A DNA stretch of 64,000 nt, taken from assembly GCA_964017185.1 (NCBI GenBank), contig OZ024873.1, positions 49,958,760-50,022,759 of the forward strand. Direction: 5' to 3'. The notes below the pieces were generated by a model. That model did not search any database, was not told the origin of the DNA, and worked only from the letters and a program-made list of their open reading frames with translations. The position numbers were made by a program, and so were the translations under genes. This DNA is from Rugalucina vietnamica. Lineage: Eukaryota > Mollusca > Bivalvia > Lucinida > Lucinidae. Shown one piece after another: positions 34,100 to 44,803 of this stretch (position 1 is its first letter; each line of letters begins with the position of its first letter).

Positions 34100-34230
34100 A
34101 CACAATGTGGAGTGTCCGACACTCTGGTGAAGCAAAATAAGGACTCGACAAAAACGTCGACTTTGATATAACAGTAGGAAAAAAAATCACTATTTATAGA
34201 AGATAGACCCGACCAGATACGAGGATATAA
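33907..34230. repeat. dispersed repeat R3, copy 1
   Basis: CATAAGGATACACAATTAAAG to CAGATACGAGGATAT matches 44083-44405 closely. It follows (TAAG)n at 33886-33901, like a retroelement 3' end. In this copy a run of about 48 A sits where copy 2 has GAGAGAAAAAAACACACTAC. Confidence 0.7.
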
Positions 34231-34787
34231 ACATACATATAGAAGCATTAAGGTTCTCTTGGAACGCCACAAAATATTCCTAATACTCCTAATACGTCAC
34301 ACATACTCCACAGCAGCGAAATGAACGTAGCACATACGTAGCACATACGCCATTGATACGCGAGACACGCCACACGTACGTCGCTGATACGCGGTAGATA
34401 CGAAAAGACATTCGAGGATACGCCACACATACGTAGCAGATACGAAAGGTACGCTGTACATACGTCACGGTTACGTGGCATGTTAACCGCTACGTACGTG
34501 TGGCGTATCAGGAGTATGAGCTACGTATCTACGACGTACCTGCCACGTTGCTTTCGTATGTACCACGTATGTGTGACGTATGTACGGCGTATCGGACCTG
34601 CTACGTACGTGCTACGAATTTTTAAGTGCACACATAAAAAACGTAGCACCTCGGCGTATGAGGTGTATGAGCTACGTATCGAAGAGTATGAGCTACGTAT
34701 GCCCACGTATCTACGACGTACGTGTGACTTACCTTTCGTATCTCGATACGCCGTAGATACGTGAGTCGATACGCGAATGTGTGACAG

Positions 34788-35365
34788 GAGTGAAGGACAA
34801 AATCCCCCCCCCCCCCGGACAGAATCCCCCCCACTCTTTTTTGTTGACTAGGACAGAATCCCCCCCCCAGTATATCTTGCAAATAGGACAGAATCCCCCC
34901 CCCCTCCCAGACAGAATCTCCATAATCAAATTGTAACATTTACAACTAAATGTCATCTATTTTTGCATCAAATAAGGGTGTCTTCATTCATTATATGCTA
35001 ATGACCAGATAATTATTTTGTTTGTTTTTATTTAATTAAGATTAAAGCGGCATCTTAATATGCCATAATTACTGCTAATAGCAATAATGAGGTGAGACTT
35101 CTATAATTAAGTAATTAACTAAGTTTTAATAAAAAATATTGAAAATAACCAAATTCTCTTATTTAATTTTCTCTAATCACCACTTATTATTGTCAACTAT
35201 ATTAAAGATTGCTCAATTATAGAAGTAGATTCTGTTTGGGAAGTGGGGGGGGGGGATTCTGTCCTATTTGTAAGATATACTGGGGGGGGGGGGGGGATTC
35301 TGTCCTCGTGAACAAAAAAGAGTGGGGGGGATTCTGTCCGGGGGGGTGGATTTTGTCCGGATACC
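34788..35365. mobile_element. foldback FB-2 with GGACAGAATCCCCC arms, inserted in FB-1
   Basis: Left arm: four GGACA(A/G)AATCC plus poly-C units and the words ACTCTTTTTTGTTGACTAGG and AGTATATCTTGCAAATAGG. Right arm: the same words inverted (35225-35357). The 9-bp GTGTGACAG is present immediately on both sides (34779-34787, 35366-35374), a target duplication. The AT-rich centre is 300 bp. Confidence 0.82.
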
Positions 35366-35399
35366 GTGTGACAGCCCTATAATTATCTGCTATTTAGAA

Positions 35400-35475
35400 A
35401 GTCTGGAGAAGCCTGGGATCGAACCCATAGCTCTGCTGCAAAAGACGTGTGGATTAACCAACACGCCAAGGATAC
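35400..35475 (-). repeat. tRNA-like SINE head remnant
   Basis: Minus strand CCTTGGCGTGTTGGTTAATC and GGGTTCGATCCCAGGCTTC resemble boxes A and B. The acceptor stem does not pair well, so this is not a functional tRNA. Confidence 0.45.
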
Positions 35476-35479
35476 GGTC

Positions 35480-35900
35480 CATGATAATTTATTGACTAGT
35501 TAGAGATTCACCGCGAGGACCGAATTACTAAAACTAAACGTTGTGAACCACTACAGAAGCTGAGGGTAAGGGACCCGTAAAACCGGTTTAATCACCCAGT
35601 AATTTTATATTACTGTCCGTTCGAAGGCAGTACCTCTGTTGTGGTTTTTATCCCTTTATGTTCTGGTGTTGAATATGTGTGCTGTTTGCATCTTATGTAC
35701 GTTTTCATATATTTAGTTAAAGTCCGTGTAACTGTGTGGACACCTATTGGGGAATAACTGCTCACTCGGCTTACGATATGTTCTTATTGTTTTAGTACCT
35801 GGTTGTCAGTTAAGTTTTTTTCCCACCTTGTATTTTGGAGTAACTGTTGGAATTTCCTTCTGATTGTGTAATTTCCTGATCATTGCTTACTTTTACCTCG
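35480..35900 (+). mobile_element. RT-A 3' end, copy 3
   Basis: GACTAGTTAGAGATTCACCG to CATTGCTTACTTTTACC, in the same order as copies 1 and 2 but more diverged. The protein part is absent. Confidence 0.75.
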
Positions 35901-36285
35901 TTACACATGCTTATGAGATGTGCTCTTGACATGATTCATATCATAGCACAGTTTCAAAGAATCACAATAGTTGTATACAGACCATTCAGAAGAAAAAGTA
36001 AAATCGAAATAATAGAATAGCAATCGTAATCTGAAAATTTACTGTCTGACAACGATTTCCTAATCCGACAGGTCAGGTTTCCGCTGTGACAGATACATGT
36101 ACATTCAACTACAAAAACGAGACTGAAAAACATTAATATTTCGTCTCTTCGGAAAAATCAGCCAAAACTCCCATGTGTCTCTTTCATTCTAGAACACTGG
36201 TACATTTAAAAACTAAAACCTGCACCGAAAAGGTCAGTTGACACAACTGGAACCTTGGAAACAGGTTTTCTCGGAACTGATGCCA

Positions 36286-36524
36286 TATAGCCATGTCATT
36301 AGAAAACCGGACTTTTGCATATGTGAAAACAAAGCCGCAGATCAGCTGTGCAGTAACTGACAAGCTGATCAGCGCATTTGTTTTCGCTACACGGATAGTA
36401 CAATTCCTCCTCTACCTTTTTCCAAAATTTCAAGCCTCTAACCTTCTTCTGAGACTGTAAAGGCCGGATTGTGTCGGACCTGGTCGGAAACCCCGAAGAC
36501 CGGTTTTCTCGCGTCCCGGCTCTT
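36286..36524. mobile_element. HP-2 MITE, copy 8
   Basis: Ends degenerate (ATAGCCATGTC, TCCCGGCTCT); heart GCAGATCAGCTGTGCAGTAA with complement. Confidence 0.75.
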
Positions 36525-36596
36525 ATAATTCTAAGAAGTAATTAATGAACCTGGTAACGGATACCTTGATCAAGATAAACCATCATTCATCAAAAT

Positions 36597-36834
36597 TGAG
36601 CCGCACCATAAGAATATGTATCCATTTTTAAATGCGAAAACAAAAAGTCCAGATAAGCTGCTCAGTCACTGCGCAGCCTGTCTGCACCTTTTATTTCCGC
36701 TAAATAGTTAATTCAATCCTTCTTCTTTCTATAGCGAAATTTCAAGCCTATGAGTATCTTCTAAAATTGTACAGTCAGGCTTGTTTCAGACCTGGTCAGA
36801 AACTCTGAAGGCAGGTTTTTACATGATGCGGCAC
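36597..36834. mobile_element. HP-2 MITE, copy 9 (old)
   Basis: TGAGCCGCACCATAAG to GATGCGGCACA. Heart GATAAGCTGCTCAGTCACTG is diverged. Only about 70 bp from copy 8. Confidence 0.7.
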
Positions 36835-36919
36835 AAAATTATGACGTCGTCCATATGCAATGGATCTGTCATGCGAGATACCGTCAAATATAAACCTTTG
36901 GAGGAAATAAGATTATAAA

Positions 36920-37429
36920 ATGATCATATCTAGAACAATATGTAAACAAATTCATATCAGGATGTTTACTAAACGATTCTTGGAACACACAAAATGTTAT
37001 AAGAGTGAAAGTGATATGAGTAGGAACTGGAGAAATTGGTCTTACGTCGCGATTGCTGATTGCTCAAAAAGATCAAAATCAGCCGCTGCGACCACCAAAA
37101 CTGGCTTGAATGCGCATTGTACATTGTTGAAGCGGCGAAAAATGCACATATTTCCAGAATTGTGTTGTATTTTAAAGATTCTAAATGGCACGTGCTACAC
37201 AATCTCCATGCAAGGACTTAGTTATCATTATAAACATGCCACTAAAATTGTAATTCATCTCCGGCTCAAAGGTCTAAAACTGGTCAAACATTCACCGTGT
37301 CAGAAATACGTAGAATATTTCCAAACAAAATATTTGCGCCATAATATCAACTGTCAAACTGCTTTCAGTTCTACCATATTTTTCTGTAATTCATTTCCAA
37401 TGTCAACGCTTCCTGTTCGATTTTATTAA
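36920..37429 (+). other. 169-codon open frame, not recognised
   Basis: The longest open frame not caused by an obvious simple repeat. The protein is rich in Ser, Lys, Cys and His with no domain, signal or repeat that could be named, and a 77-codon frame overlaps on the other strand. No splice or promoter context supports it. It could be chance or a fragment of an old element. Confidence 0.15.
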
Positions 37430-37467
37430 TGTCTTTTTCGTCCAAGTGATCAAGTGGTGACTTTGGG

Positions 37468-37552
37468 TACAAGTCCCATAAAATGGAGGCAGCGTTCCGA
37501 CATGACCATGGCTGTTGACTGGGGCGCTAAACCACTACTCAAACAAAAAAGT
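37468..37552 (+). repeat. SINE 3' tail remnant
   Basis: AAGTCCCATAAAATGGAGGC, GCGTTCCGACATGACCATGG, GGGGCGCTAAACCACTACTC and AAACAAAAAAG. Same family as 2905-2985; abuts HP-1 copy 11. Confidence 0.6.
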
Positions 37553-37554
37553 AA

Positions 37555-37782
37555 CATCAGGAAAACACGTCCATATGCAATGAATATCCCCACCTTTATA
37601 TACAAAAACTGGGGTTTTTAGGGGTCTACCTTTTTTTTTCCAAACATACATTGTGGGTACTTGATAGAACTGCCTCTAACATGTAACCACAATGTGTGTT
37701 TTGAGCAAAAATATAACAAAATCAAAATGTGTTTTGTTTCTGGAAAAAGCCTCTGTATATTGCATGGGAAAATTTCCATAAT
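37555..37782. mobile_element. HP-1 MITE, copy 11 (inverted, diverged)
   Basis: CATCAGGAAAACACGTCCAT to TGCATGGGAAAATTTCCATAATG; the heart is reduced to GATAGAACTGCCTCTAAC. Confidence 0.8.
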
Positions 37783-39295
37783 GTTTCACAGAATCACAAT
37801 GCGCAAGGTTTATCCCTAGGCAATCATCTCTATACAGGTATTGTTTTCTGTCGCAAAAGAGCCCCCGAAACACTTATTTACATTTGGGTTCGCAAAAATT
37901 CTTCAATCTCATGAAAAGCACAGTTTCCATCTTATTCGAATAGACGGACCATGCTACCCGTATAACGCCCAAGTTCAATTTAGACTGATATTTTTGGCGC
38001 TTGTACTGAGTTGAAATACTGAAAGTCTTCCAATTTACATAATTATGACGTTGGTGATCCCGCTGTTTTGAATAGGCATATTATGTTATCAGGCAAATTA
38101 ATCAAGACATGACCATGTGCTTCACAGAGCAAAACGATCTACGTAATGTTATCACGTGAGGTCAACCAGCATGGTCAAAAGTTATTTATAATAAGGTTAC
38201 ATATTTTATTGGAAAAGGTCCCTCAGGACCTTTTCCACAGTGTTTACTTTGAATATGAAGAAAATTATACCCATGATCGACTGGTCTCTCTCAATTACGC
38301 GTTTTGTCACATAAAGCGTTTAATAAAAACTAGTGAACCCGTCTATACTGACTAGACAGTTAACCGCAATAAATTAAATTTATCCATTTTTGACACTCCC
38401 CGTCAAATAGCGGTAAAATCTAGCAAGCAGTCTCGATCGTGGTGACTGCTTATCATAGCGCATCTAAGTTTAGATCGTAGATACCCTGACGAGGGGTACA
38501 GAAATTATAGGAACTCTATATGGCTGACTTTTAGTCCATCACATCGGTCCCATGGGTCTGTTTCTGGTAGTGTGGCTGCAGGTCAAAATTCAGAACTCTG
38601 TCACAAATTGACTGCACTGCAAAATGGTTTTCTACACATCGACATATTGATTGTAATCGTGTTCCCTTTAGTATTGGCTTTGGTTCCATAACATCAGAAA
38701 TTTTGGTCAATGCCTTGAGCGACAGATACACACACTGGTCAAGCGTTCATAACAAGAAACGACATTCATGTATAGGAAACGAAACCGAAACGTATGAGAA
38801 TCGAAATTAATGACAAACCAGAGAATCAACAACACTGAAATCTAGAGCAAAAGGAATCTCTTATAACAAACGGCTGCTGACCTTTTCATTGGTTTCTTTT
38901 TAAAGAAGCCAACTTGTTCTCTGTATGGCTTGTTATGCTACGACTGCAAAATCGCAACTATCGCATAATTGTTCCATGATTATCAGGCCTCGTCAAGGTT
39001 AAATTCCTTAGAATATGTTGTTTAAATTATTTCATTGCTAATTTGTCTTGCTGAAGGGTGCATGCGTTAACTGAATTTTATAACTCTTTGCTTAATTTTC
39101 TCTGTTTACATGATTTGTAAAATTATAAATTTATGATCGACTATAAAGGACACTGATCAGGAATGTATTTTGCCGAGAGACAGTCAGCTGACAGGAAATA
39201 CATCAAACTAGGAATGGTTTAGAGCTTCAAAGAGCCAACATGGCGGTTATATTTTCTCAGGCGATGTCACAGCTGTGGCCAACGACAAAACAATA
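37783..39295. other. no gene seen; one perfect small hairpin
   Basis: About 1.5 kb. GGAAAAGGTCC and GGACCTTTTCC form an 11-bp stem with a short loop at 38211-38237. No open frame above 70 codons. Confidence 0.4.
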
Positions 39296-39526
39296 TGAGC
39301 CTCCGCGTGGAGTGACCAACAATTTGGGTTTCAGGTCCGACACAAACCAGTCTGTAGAGTCATAGAAGCAGGCTAGAAGCTTGAGATTTTGGTTTGAAGA
39401 AGACGAGGACCTGTACTTTCTGTGTAGCAAAGCAAAGGCACTGATCAGCTTCGCGGCTACCGTGAAGCTGGCCTGCGCCTTTGCTTTCGCATCCGAAGAC
39501 TGTTTGTTTTCTGATGCGGCGACTCA
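39296..39526. mobile_element. HP-2 MITE, copy 10
   Basis: TGAGCCTCCGCGTGGAG to GATGCGGCGACTCA; heart ACTGATCAGCTTCGCGGCTA with complement. Confidence 0.82.
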
Positions 39527-40256
39527 TATTGTGTGAAACTTGGAGCTGGATAGCAACGTGTTGTGCACAATTATATCGGAATAAAGGTAATTTTAATGTT
39601 ATACATTGTACATGTATAACATAAATTTATGTTGTCCATTGCAGCATTTATTTTTAAGCGATACTTTTATGGTGCACCAAAATGACGTAACATTCGTGCA
39701 CTTAACAGATAATCAGAAGTGAACAGAACTAAAGTTAACTGTTTGATACCAAATGAAAAAAGAACTCAAGCGCAAATCATGAGACAATACGCAGGCTCAC
39801 GGACAAATCTTACCAAAAATGCTTAACCCATAATGGACGAATGGATTCTCCCAACATTATCATTTGGGTGAGTCCATTTTCATATTTAGGGAGTTTCAAG
39901 TGTGATTTTAAAGTTTTATTCCATTTTCCGATGAAAATTCTCTAAGCAAACAGAATAGCCCCAGATGGGACGCGGCGTCACATCTAGGGCTATGCTATTT
40001 GCCTATGTCCCATAAAAGGGACGCCAGGCTTAAATGAGTTAATGAATTTAGATATAGGAGGTTGTACCTGCCACAGAGAAACAAACCGAAATTACAAAGA
40101 TAGTAATAACACATTACAATTTAGTAGTGGAGAGGGGGCAATGCATTTTTTACTACAATCCCAGTTAGATAGGAAAGGGATTTACCATAAACTACATCTT
40201 CCTCCTTACCTGGCCACTCTTGAATTCCTCTTGAATAATACTTCTTACACATCAGT

Positions 40257-40625
40257 CGCGAAGCCTCGGTGGTGCAGTGGTTTATTACTTGAGAATACAG
40301 AAAGCCTCCGTGGTGCAGTGGTTAAGTCACTCGCCTTGTAAACCAGGGGTCGCAGGTTCGATCCCGGGCTTCTCCAAAAAACCTCCTCCCGGTTGAGCCT
40401 TCGGGTGCTCCCGGAACAACAAACCCACAAAACAACCTCAAAAACAGCCTCATCGCCCAGGAAAAAAAAAAAAAAAAAAAAAAAGAATACACAAATTTCA
40501 TTGTAAACAATGGTTCGATACAATGCATCTCCAGCCCTTCGGTGGAGACCAGAAACCGAGGTCCCATGACAATTTTCGAGGACACACTGCTGACAAGGAC
40601 ATACTGTGACGAGGCTGGAGATTAT
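40257..40625 (+). mobile_element. tRNA(Thr)-like SINE with duplicated head
   Basis: GAAGCCTCGGTGGTGCAGTGG at 40259 and again, near-identical, at about 40303 in a fuller copy with anticodon-loop-like CTTGTAA and box B GGTTCGATCCCGGGCTTC. The first head pairs GAAGCCT with GGGCTTC, so it derives from a tRNA. It is followed by a SINE body, an A20 run and a tail CCATGACAATTTTCGAGGAC, shared with 49660-49830. Confidence 0.65.
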
Positions 40626-40649
40626 GATATGCCTAATACCAAGTCTTCA

Positions 40650-40933
40650 CATTACGAAAACTTGCCCATGCAATTTACAGATATTTTTTTCGGCTATGAA
40701 ATAGAAAAAAATCAATGGGAAAAAATATATTTTCAAAAGTTTTGATCAAAACATTGATTGTGGGTACACATAGAACCGCCCCGCCTATGCAGTTCTAACG
40801 AGTACCCACAATCTATGTTTTGAATGAAAATAAGAAAAATAAGAAAAATAGGTATACCCCTGCAAACCCCAGTTTTTCTATATAAAAGTGGGGGTTAAGC
40901 GGGTACACATTTCACGGACATGTTTTCCTGATG
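40650..40933. mobile_element. HP-1 MITE, copy 12
   Basis: CATTACGAAAACTTGCCCAT to CACGGACATGTTTTCCTGATG; heart AACCGCCCCGCCTATGCAGTT. About 100 bp upstream of the first visible exon of the microseminoprotein-like gene. Confidence 0.9.
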
Positions 40934-41035
40934 TACAGACAAAGAACTATACATACACGTCAGTCGCGAGTCATTACAGACGTCTTGTTTCATTAAAGTT
41001 TTCTAACAAAATGAATTGCATGTAATCTTTTGTAG

Positions 41036-41133
41036 GTTTGAAGCTATGGATTTTTCATCATTTATTTCCGCCATGACGGCGGCCCAGGCTATGTCGTCAT
41101 GTTTTACTGAGTCGCCCAGTTCATTCAAAGCTG
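41036..41133 (+). CDS. microseminoprotein-like gene, first visible coding exon
   Basis: The exon follows TTTTGTAG and ends GCTG before GTAGGTAAA. It reads FEAMDFSSFISAM...SSCFTESPSSFKA and holds the first family cysteine. The donor at 41134 keeps the frame with exon 2; the alternative GTAAAT four bases later would put exon 2 out of frame. Whether translation starts at 41046 or in an unseen upstream exon is open. Confidence 0.72.
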
Positions 41134-44100
41134 GTAGGTAAATTGTAAAACTCTTAAATCGTAAAATGAAAGTTCATATTCATATTATTGTCGAAACACG
41201 TCTAAGGAAAAGCAAGATTCTCGCCAATAAAACGTACAGTTCAATCTATGATGTGGTAATTAAAATATATACAGGGTCCTTTTCTTAAAGTGTTCAAATC
41301 GTAGATAATTGTCAACGGCATCGTTGGCAATGGGATGTTCCCGTAAGTGTACACACCGACGGAGTGGAATGGAGGTACCGAGGTGGAGATGCGTGAAACT
41401 TCGTCAGGATAACATGTCCGTGTAATACTATACCCACTTATACACCACTTTTATATAGCGAAATTGGGGTATGCAGGGGTATACCTATTTTTCTTTTTAC
41501 TTTTTGCTCTGAACACAGATTGTGGGTACCTCGCCGAGGCGGTTCTAACGTGTACCCACAATCTATGTTCAAAGTTTAGCAAAAATAAGAGAAATGTAAA
41601 CACAGTCCAATTAAATATTCAATTGTTACATATGACAAAATGTTCTTTCGTCGCGTCAGGTATTGCCTTCATGTTTGTAACGTTAAAATCGACGTAAATT
41701 ACGGCGTTTCATATTTGAACGTGAGGTTTCGTTTCGAAGAGTACACAACTTCTTCAAGTTACTCACCAAATGCCATAGTATGTCATGAACATGAAGCGCT
41801 TGGTACATGTAACAGCGATGGACGAAAAAGAAAGAAGAGTGATTTATGTAGCGACAGTAAAAGCTTTCAGTACGTCCACAATAAGCAGGCTCCAGTCGTG
41901 TTAGGAAAATCAGTCATGCTAACCACACTGTCCTATGGCATGCATACTCGAGGCAGATTATCAGTATTTTGTGTTCATTCTTCAGTTATTAACTAACAAG
42001 TACTCTTCATAGATCACATAAAATGAAGATACATGTCTTTACGAAAGCATGTTTGATGACAGTATTTAATAACGCAAAATATAACGCGACGTAGAAAGTA
42101 CGCCATTTTTCGTTTGTGTTACAAATTGTAAACGTATATTTAATAAATCGCCAACAATTCAATACTTGCAGTTTTAGGACAAAATTTCATACACTACGAC
42201 TTTAGAATGTGAGGATTATTGTCATCAATTTATTTGTTTGATATGCAAACATAATTATGGCTACGTCTTGTGTTTGCAAATACCACAGATAGTTTCGATA
42301 CTTTTCCGTATGACGGCAACTTCTGACGCGAGGTTTCTGTATATTGCATGGTTAAGTTTCCGTAATGATTTCGAAAGTTTTGTCATACTCGGAAGTCGAA
42401 TGGTTTGATGGAAATTCTTGAAATTGCAGCAAAAATGTCTGGCTTTCGCTGCCGGTTTTGTAAAGGGTCACTGATGAAGGTTCATTACCCGAAATTGTAC
42501 AATTTGGCCCATCTTCTCGCTTTAAATGTTTTACTGCTTCCAAAGGATCTAACAATTATTTTTATTTGAACCGCTATATCTGTTTTCCGTGGCTCAAAAG
42601 ACAGTTTGTAACACTTTAAAGACACGCTCTCTCAAGTCAAGAATTTTTGTTCCGTACTCAGTTCACGTTATGTGACAAATGAGCCAAACGATATACAACA
42701 CAGCACAAAAAGTAGTTTTATCACATTTCTGTACCTGTCTGTCTTACAGAAAATGGTACCATGATCACCTACTGCAACTATAAAGGTGACAAGAAGTTTC
42801 CTGGCGACAAGTGGACGTCAAAGGAATGTGAGAAATGTACCTGTACCGCTGATGAAGGACTGAAATGCTGCAAGTAAGTGAAAATTTTATTATGCCCGTA
42901 TTTCCCCAACCTCACCCAAGCATCTGCCACCTGGGTAGACTTTTGATATAAATGTAACCTTAAGTTTGCAACAGCGAGTCACCGAAAAAGAAACAATAGT
43001 TCTGTTGGAGAGTTGGTTGATCTAGCTGGATCCCCGTGTTCTGCTATAATTAAATGGACTGGCGCATGACATCTGAAATACACGTGGGATTTGGGAGAGC
43101 ATCGAACATTATCGACTGCTGGGAAACACTAAAGGACTCGTCACACATAAGCGAAAGTCCCTCGACGTAGACTTGCGCAGACTTGCGTTTTATTGTAAAA
43201 AGTAGTTATTTATTGTTTGATTTATTGCTTTACTCCCCTTTCAACAGCTAACGTCCCGGCATGACCATAGCTATTGATCGGGACGTACAGCACTAAATCA
43301 AAGAAACAAAAACTAATTTTCGCAATTAAACGCGAAAGATTTGTGACGAACAAAATCAACTAATAATTTTAATTCGATTGCTTATTCTGATAAGATCGTC
43401 TTTCTTTCCAGGGCGGGACAGCACCATGTGAGCTACACCAATGTGAACGGCGACTCTGAATGTGTCCAGAAGAAGGAAGGTTGCGAGATCAAATGGGTGT
43501 ACCGCAACGACCAAAACAAGGCATGCCCTGAGTCGAAGATACCGAAACCAGACAAGATGCCAAAAACAACACCGGCGGCGCCCGGCGATCCGTTAGCCGG
43601 AATAGACGAAGAGTAAGAGTATTTTCTGGCATTTCTTGTAAAAGTAGCACAGAAATAAATTTAAAAGTGAGTACGTTTTGTTGATTGCTTTATACCCCAC
43701 AAAGGTTGACCGTTCTTTCAGAACGAAAATATAAACTGCGTCAAATACACAGTGTAGCCTCGTGATGAAAGTGAAATAAATGAACAAATGAAAACCACAG
43801 TCACCATTAAAGTATCATTTGGCAAAACCTGGTCAAATAAAATCATCCTTATATCCCTAAATCCTTTGTGAACTTAGTCAGAAAACAAAGTACAGTATTT
43901 GATACAATTAGATTTACAATCCCCACCCCGACATCAAGCGGGAAGGAAAATGACTGAAAGACTGCCTATGAAATAAAAACAATAGGTATGACAAGCAAGG
44001 TGATTAGCTCCTTTCTAGCAAGGTGGTCGCCTAAAACAAAGATAGCGAGAACAATAGAGAGGTAGACAGACAAAAAGTGACATAAGGATACACAATTAAA

Positions 44101-44763
44101 GAATAGCTTGAACGTTCGGTAAAGATTAATTGGAGACTTTAATCGATTGGAGACTTTAATCAAATCCTCGCCCTCGCCGGTTCTACTGCGTTACCAGATT
44201 CCTAGTTCGTTAATGCCGTACCAGAGAGAAAAAAACACACTACAGTTAATGCCGTACCAGAGAGAAAAAAACACACTACACAATGTGGAGTGTCCGACAC
44301 TCTGGTGAAACAAAATAAGGACTCGACAAAAACGTCGACTTTGATATAACAGTAGGAAAAACAAATCACTATTTAAAGAAGATAGACCCGACCAGATACG
44401 AGGATATAGCCCATAACATAAACCCAGAATCAGGTCCCTTCCATCTGTTAGACAGCCGTAAAACATTTCATGTACATGTAGTTGTTATCCCCCAGATGCA
44501 AGTAATGCCAATTAGACAAATACAAGCTTGAATTTTGTTATGCATGTAACGCTCTCAGGTGCGCAAGTATTTACATGTACATGTAGCGCATGAGAAGCCA
44601 CTAATTAAAATATGAAAATGGGATACAATAAGAAACATAATGACAAAATGGATAACAGATGGAGTTCCCTGTAGTTTTTTTTTATCCAACATAATTTGAA
44701 CACTTATACGATCATAAGACGTTTTGCACCCATGACAAAGTTATCTAATTATTCAATGTCGTG

Positions 44764-44803
<40 letters not shown>

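Larger units (their letters stand above)
33204..35380. mobile_element. large foldback element FB-1 with CGTATGTGCCACGTATG-type arms
   Basis: Left end ATAGCTCTGTCACACATTCA, right end TGTGTGACAG plus CCCTAT after an insertion. Arms (about 33210-33510 and 34270-34787) are arrays of roughly 10-11 bp motifs CGTATGTGTGACGTATGTA, GGCGTATC and CTACGTA. The interior holds repeat R3 and a poly(A) tract. A second foldback is inserted in its right terminus. Confidence 0.8.

Noticed and set aside
33566-34272. Frames with poly-Phe/Lys and His/Asp runs
   Set aside because: Homopolymers inside FB-1.
35400-35475. tRNA-Ala-like sequence on the minus strand
   Set aside because: Boxes A and B are present but the acceptor and anticodon stems pair poorly.
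40303-40376. tRNA-Thr(UGU)-like sequence
   Set aside because: Acceptor stem is off by one, it continues into a SINE body and A-run, and a partial second head precedes it; treated as SINE.
41640-41996. 118-codon frame in intron 1 of the microseminoprotein-like gene
   Set aside because: No recognisable domain, lies between correctly phased exons, and starts at the edge of an HP-1 fragment.
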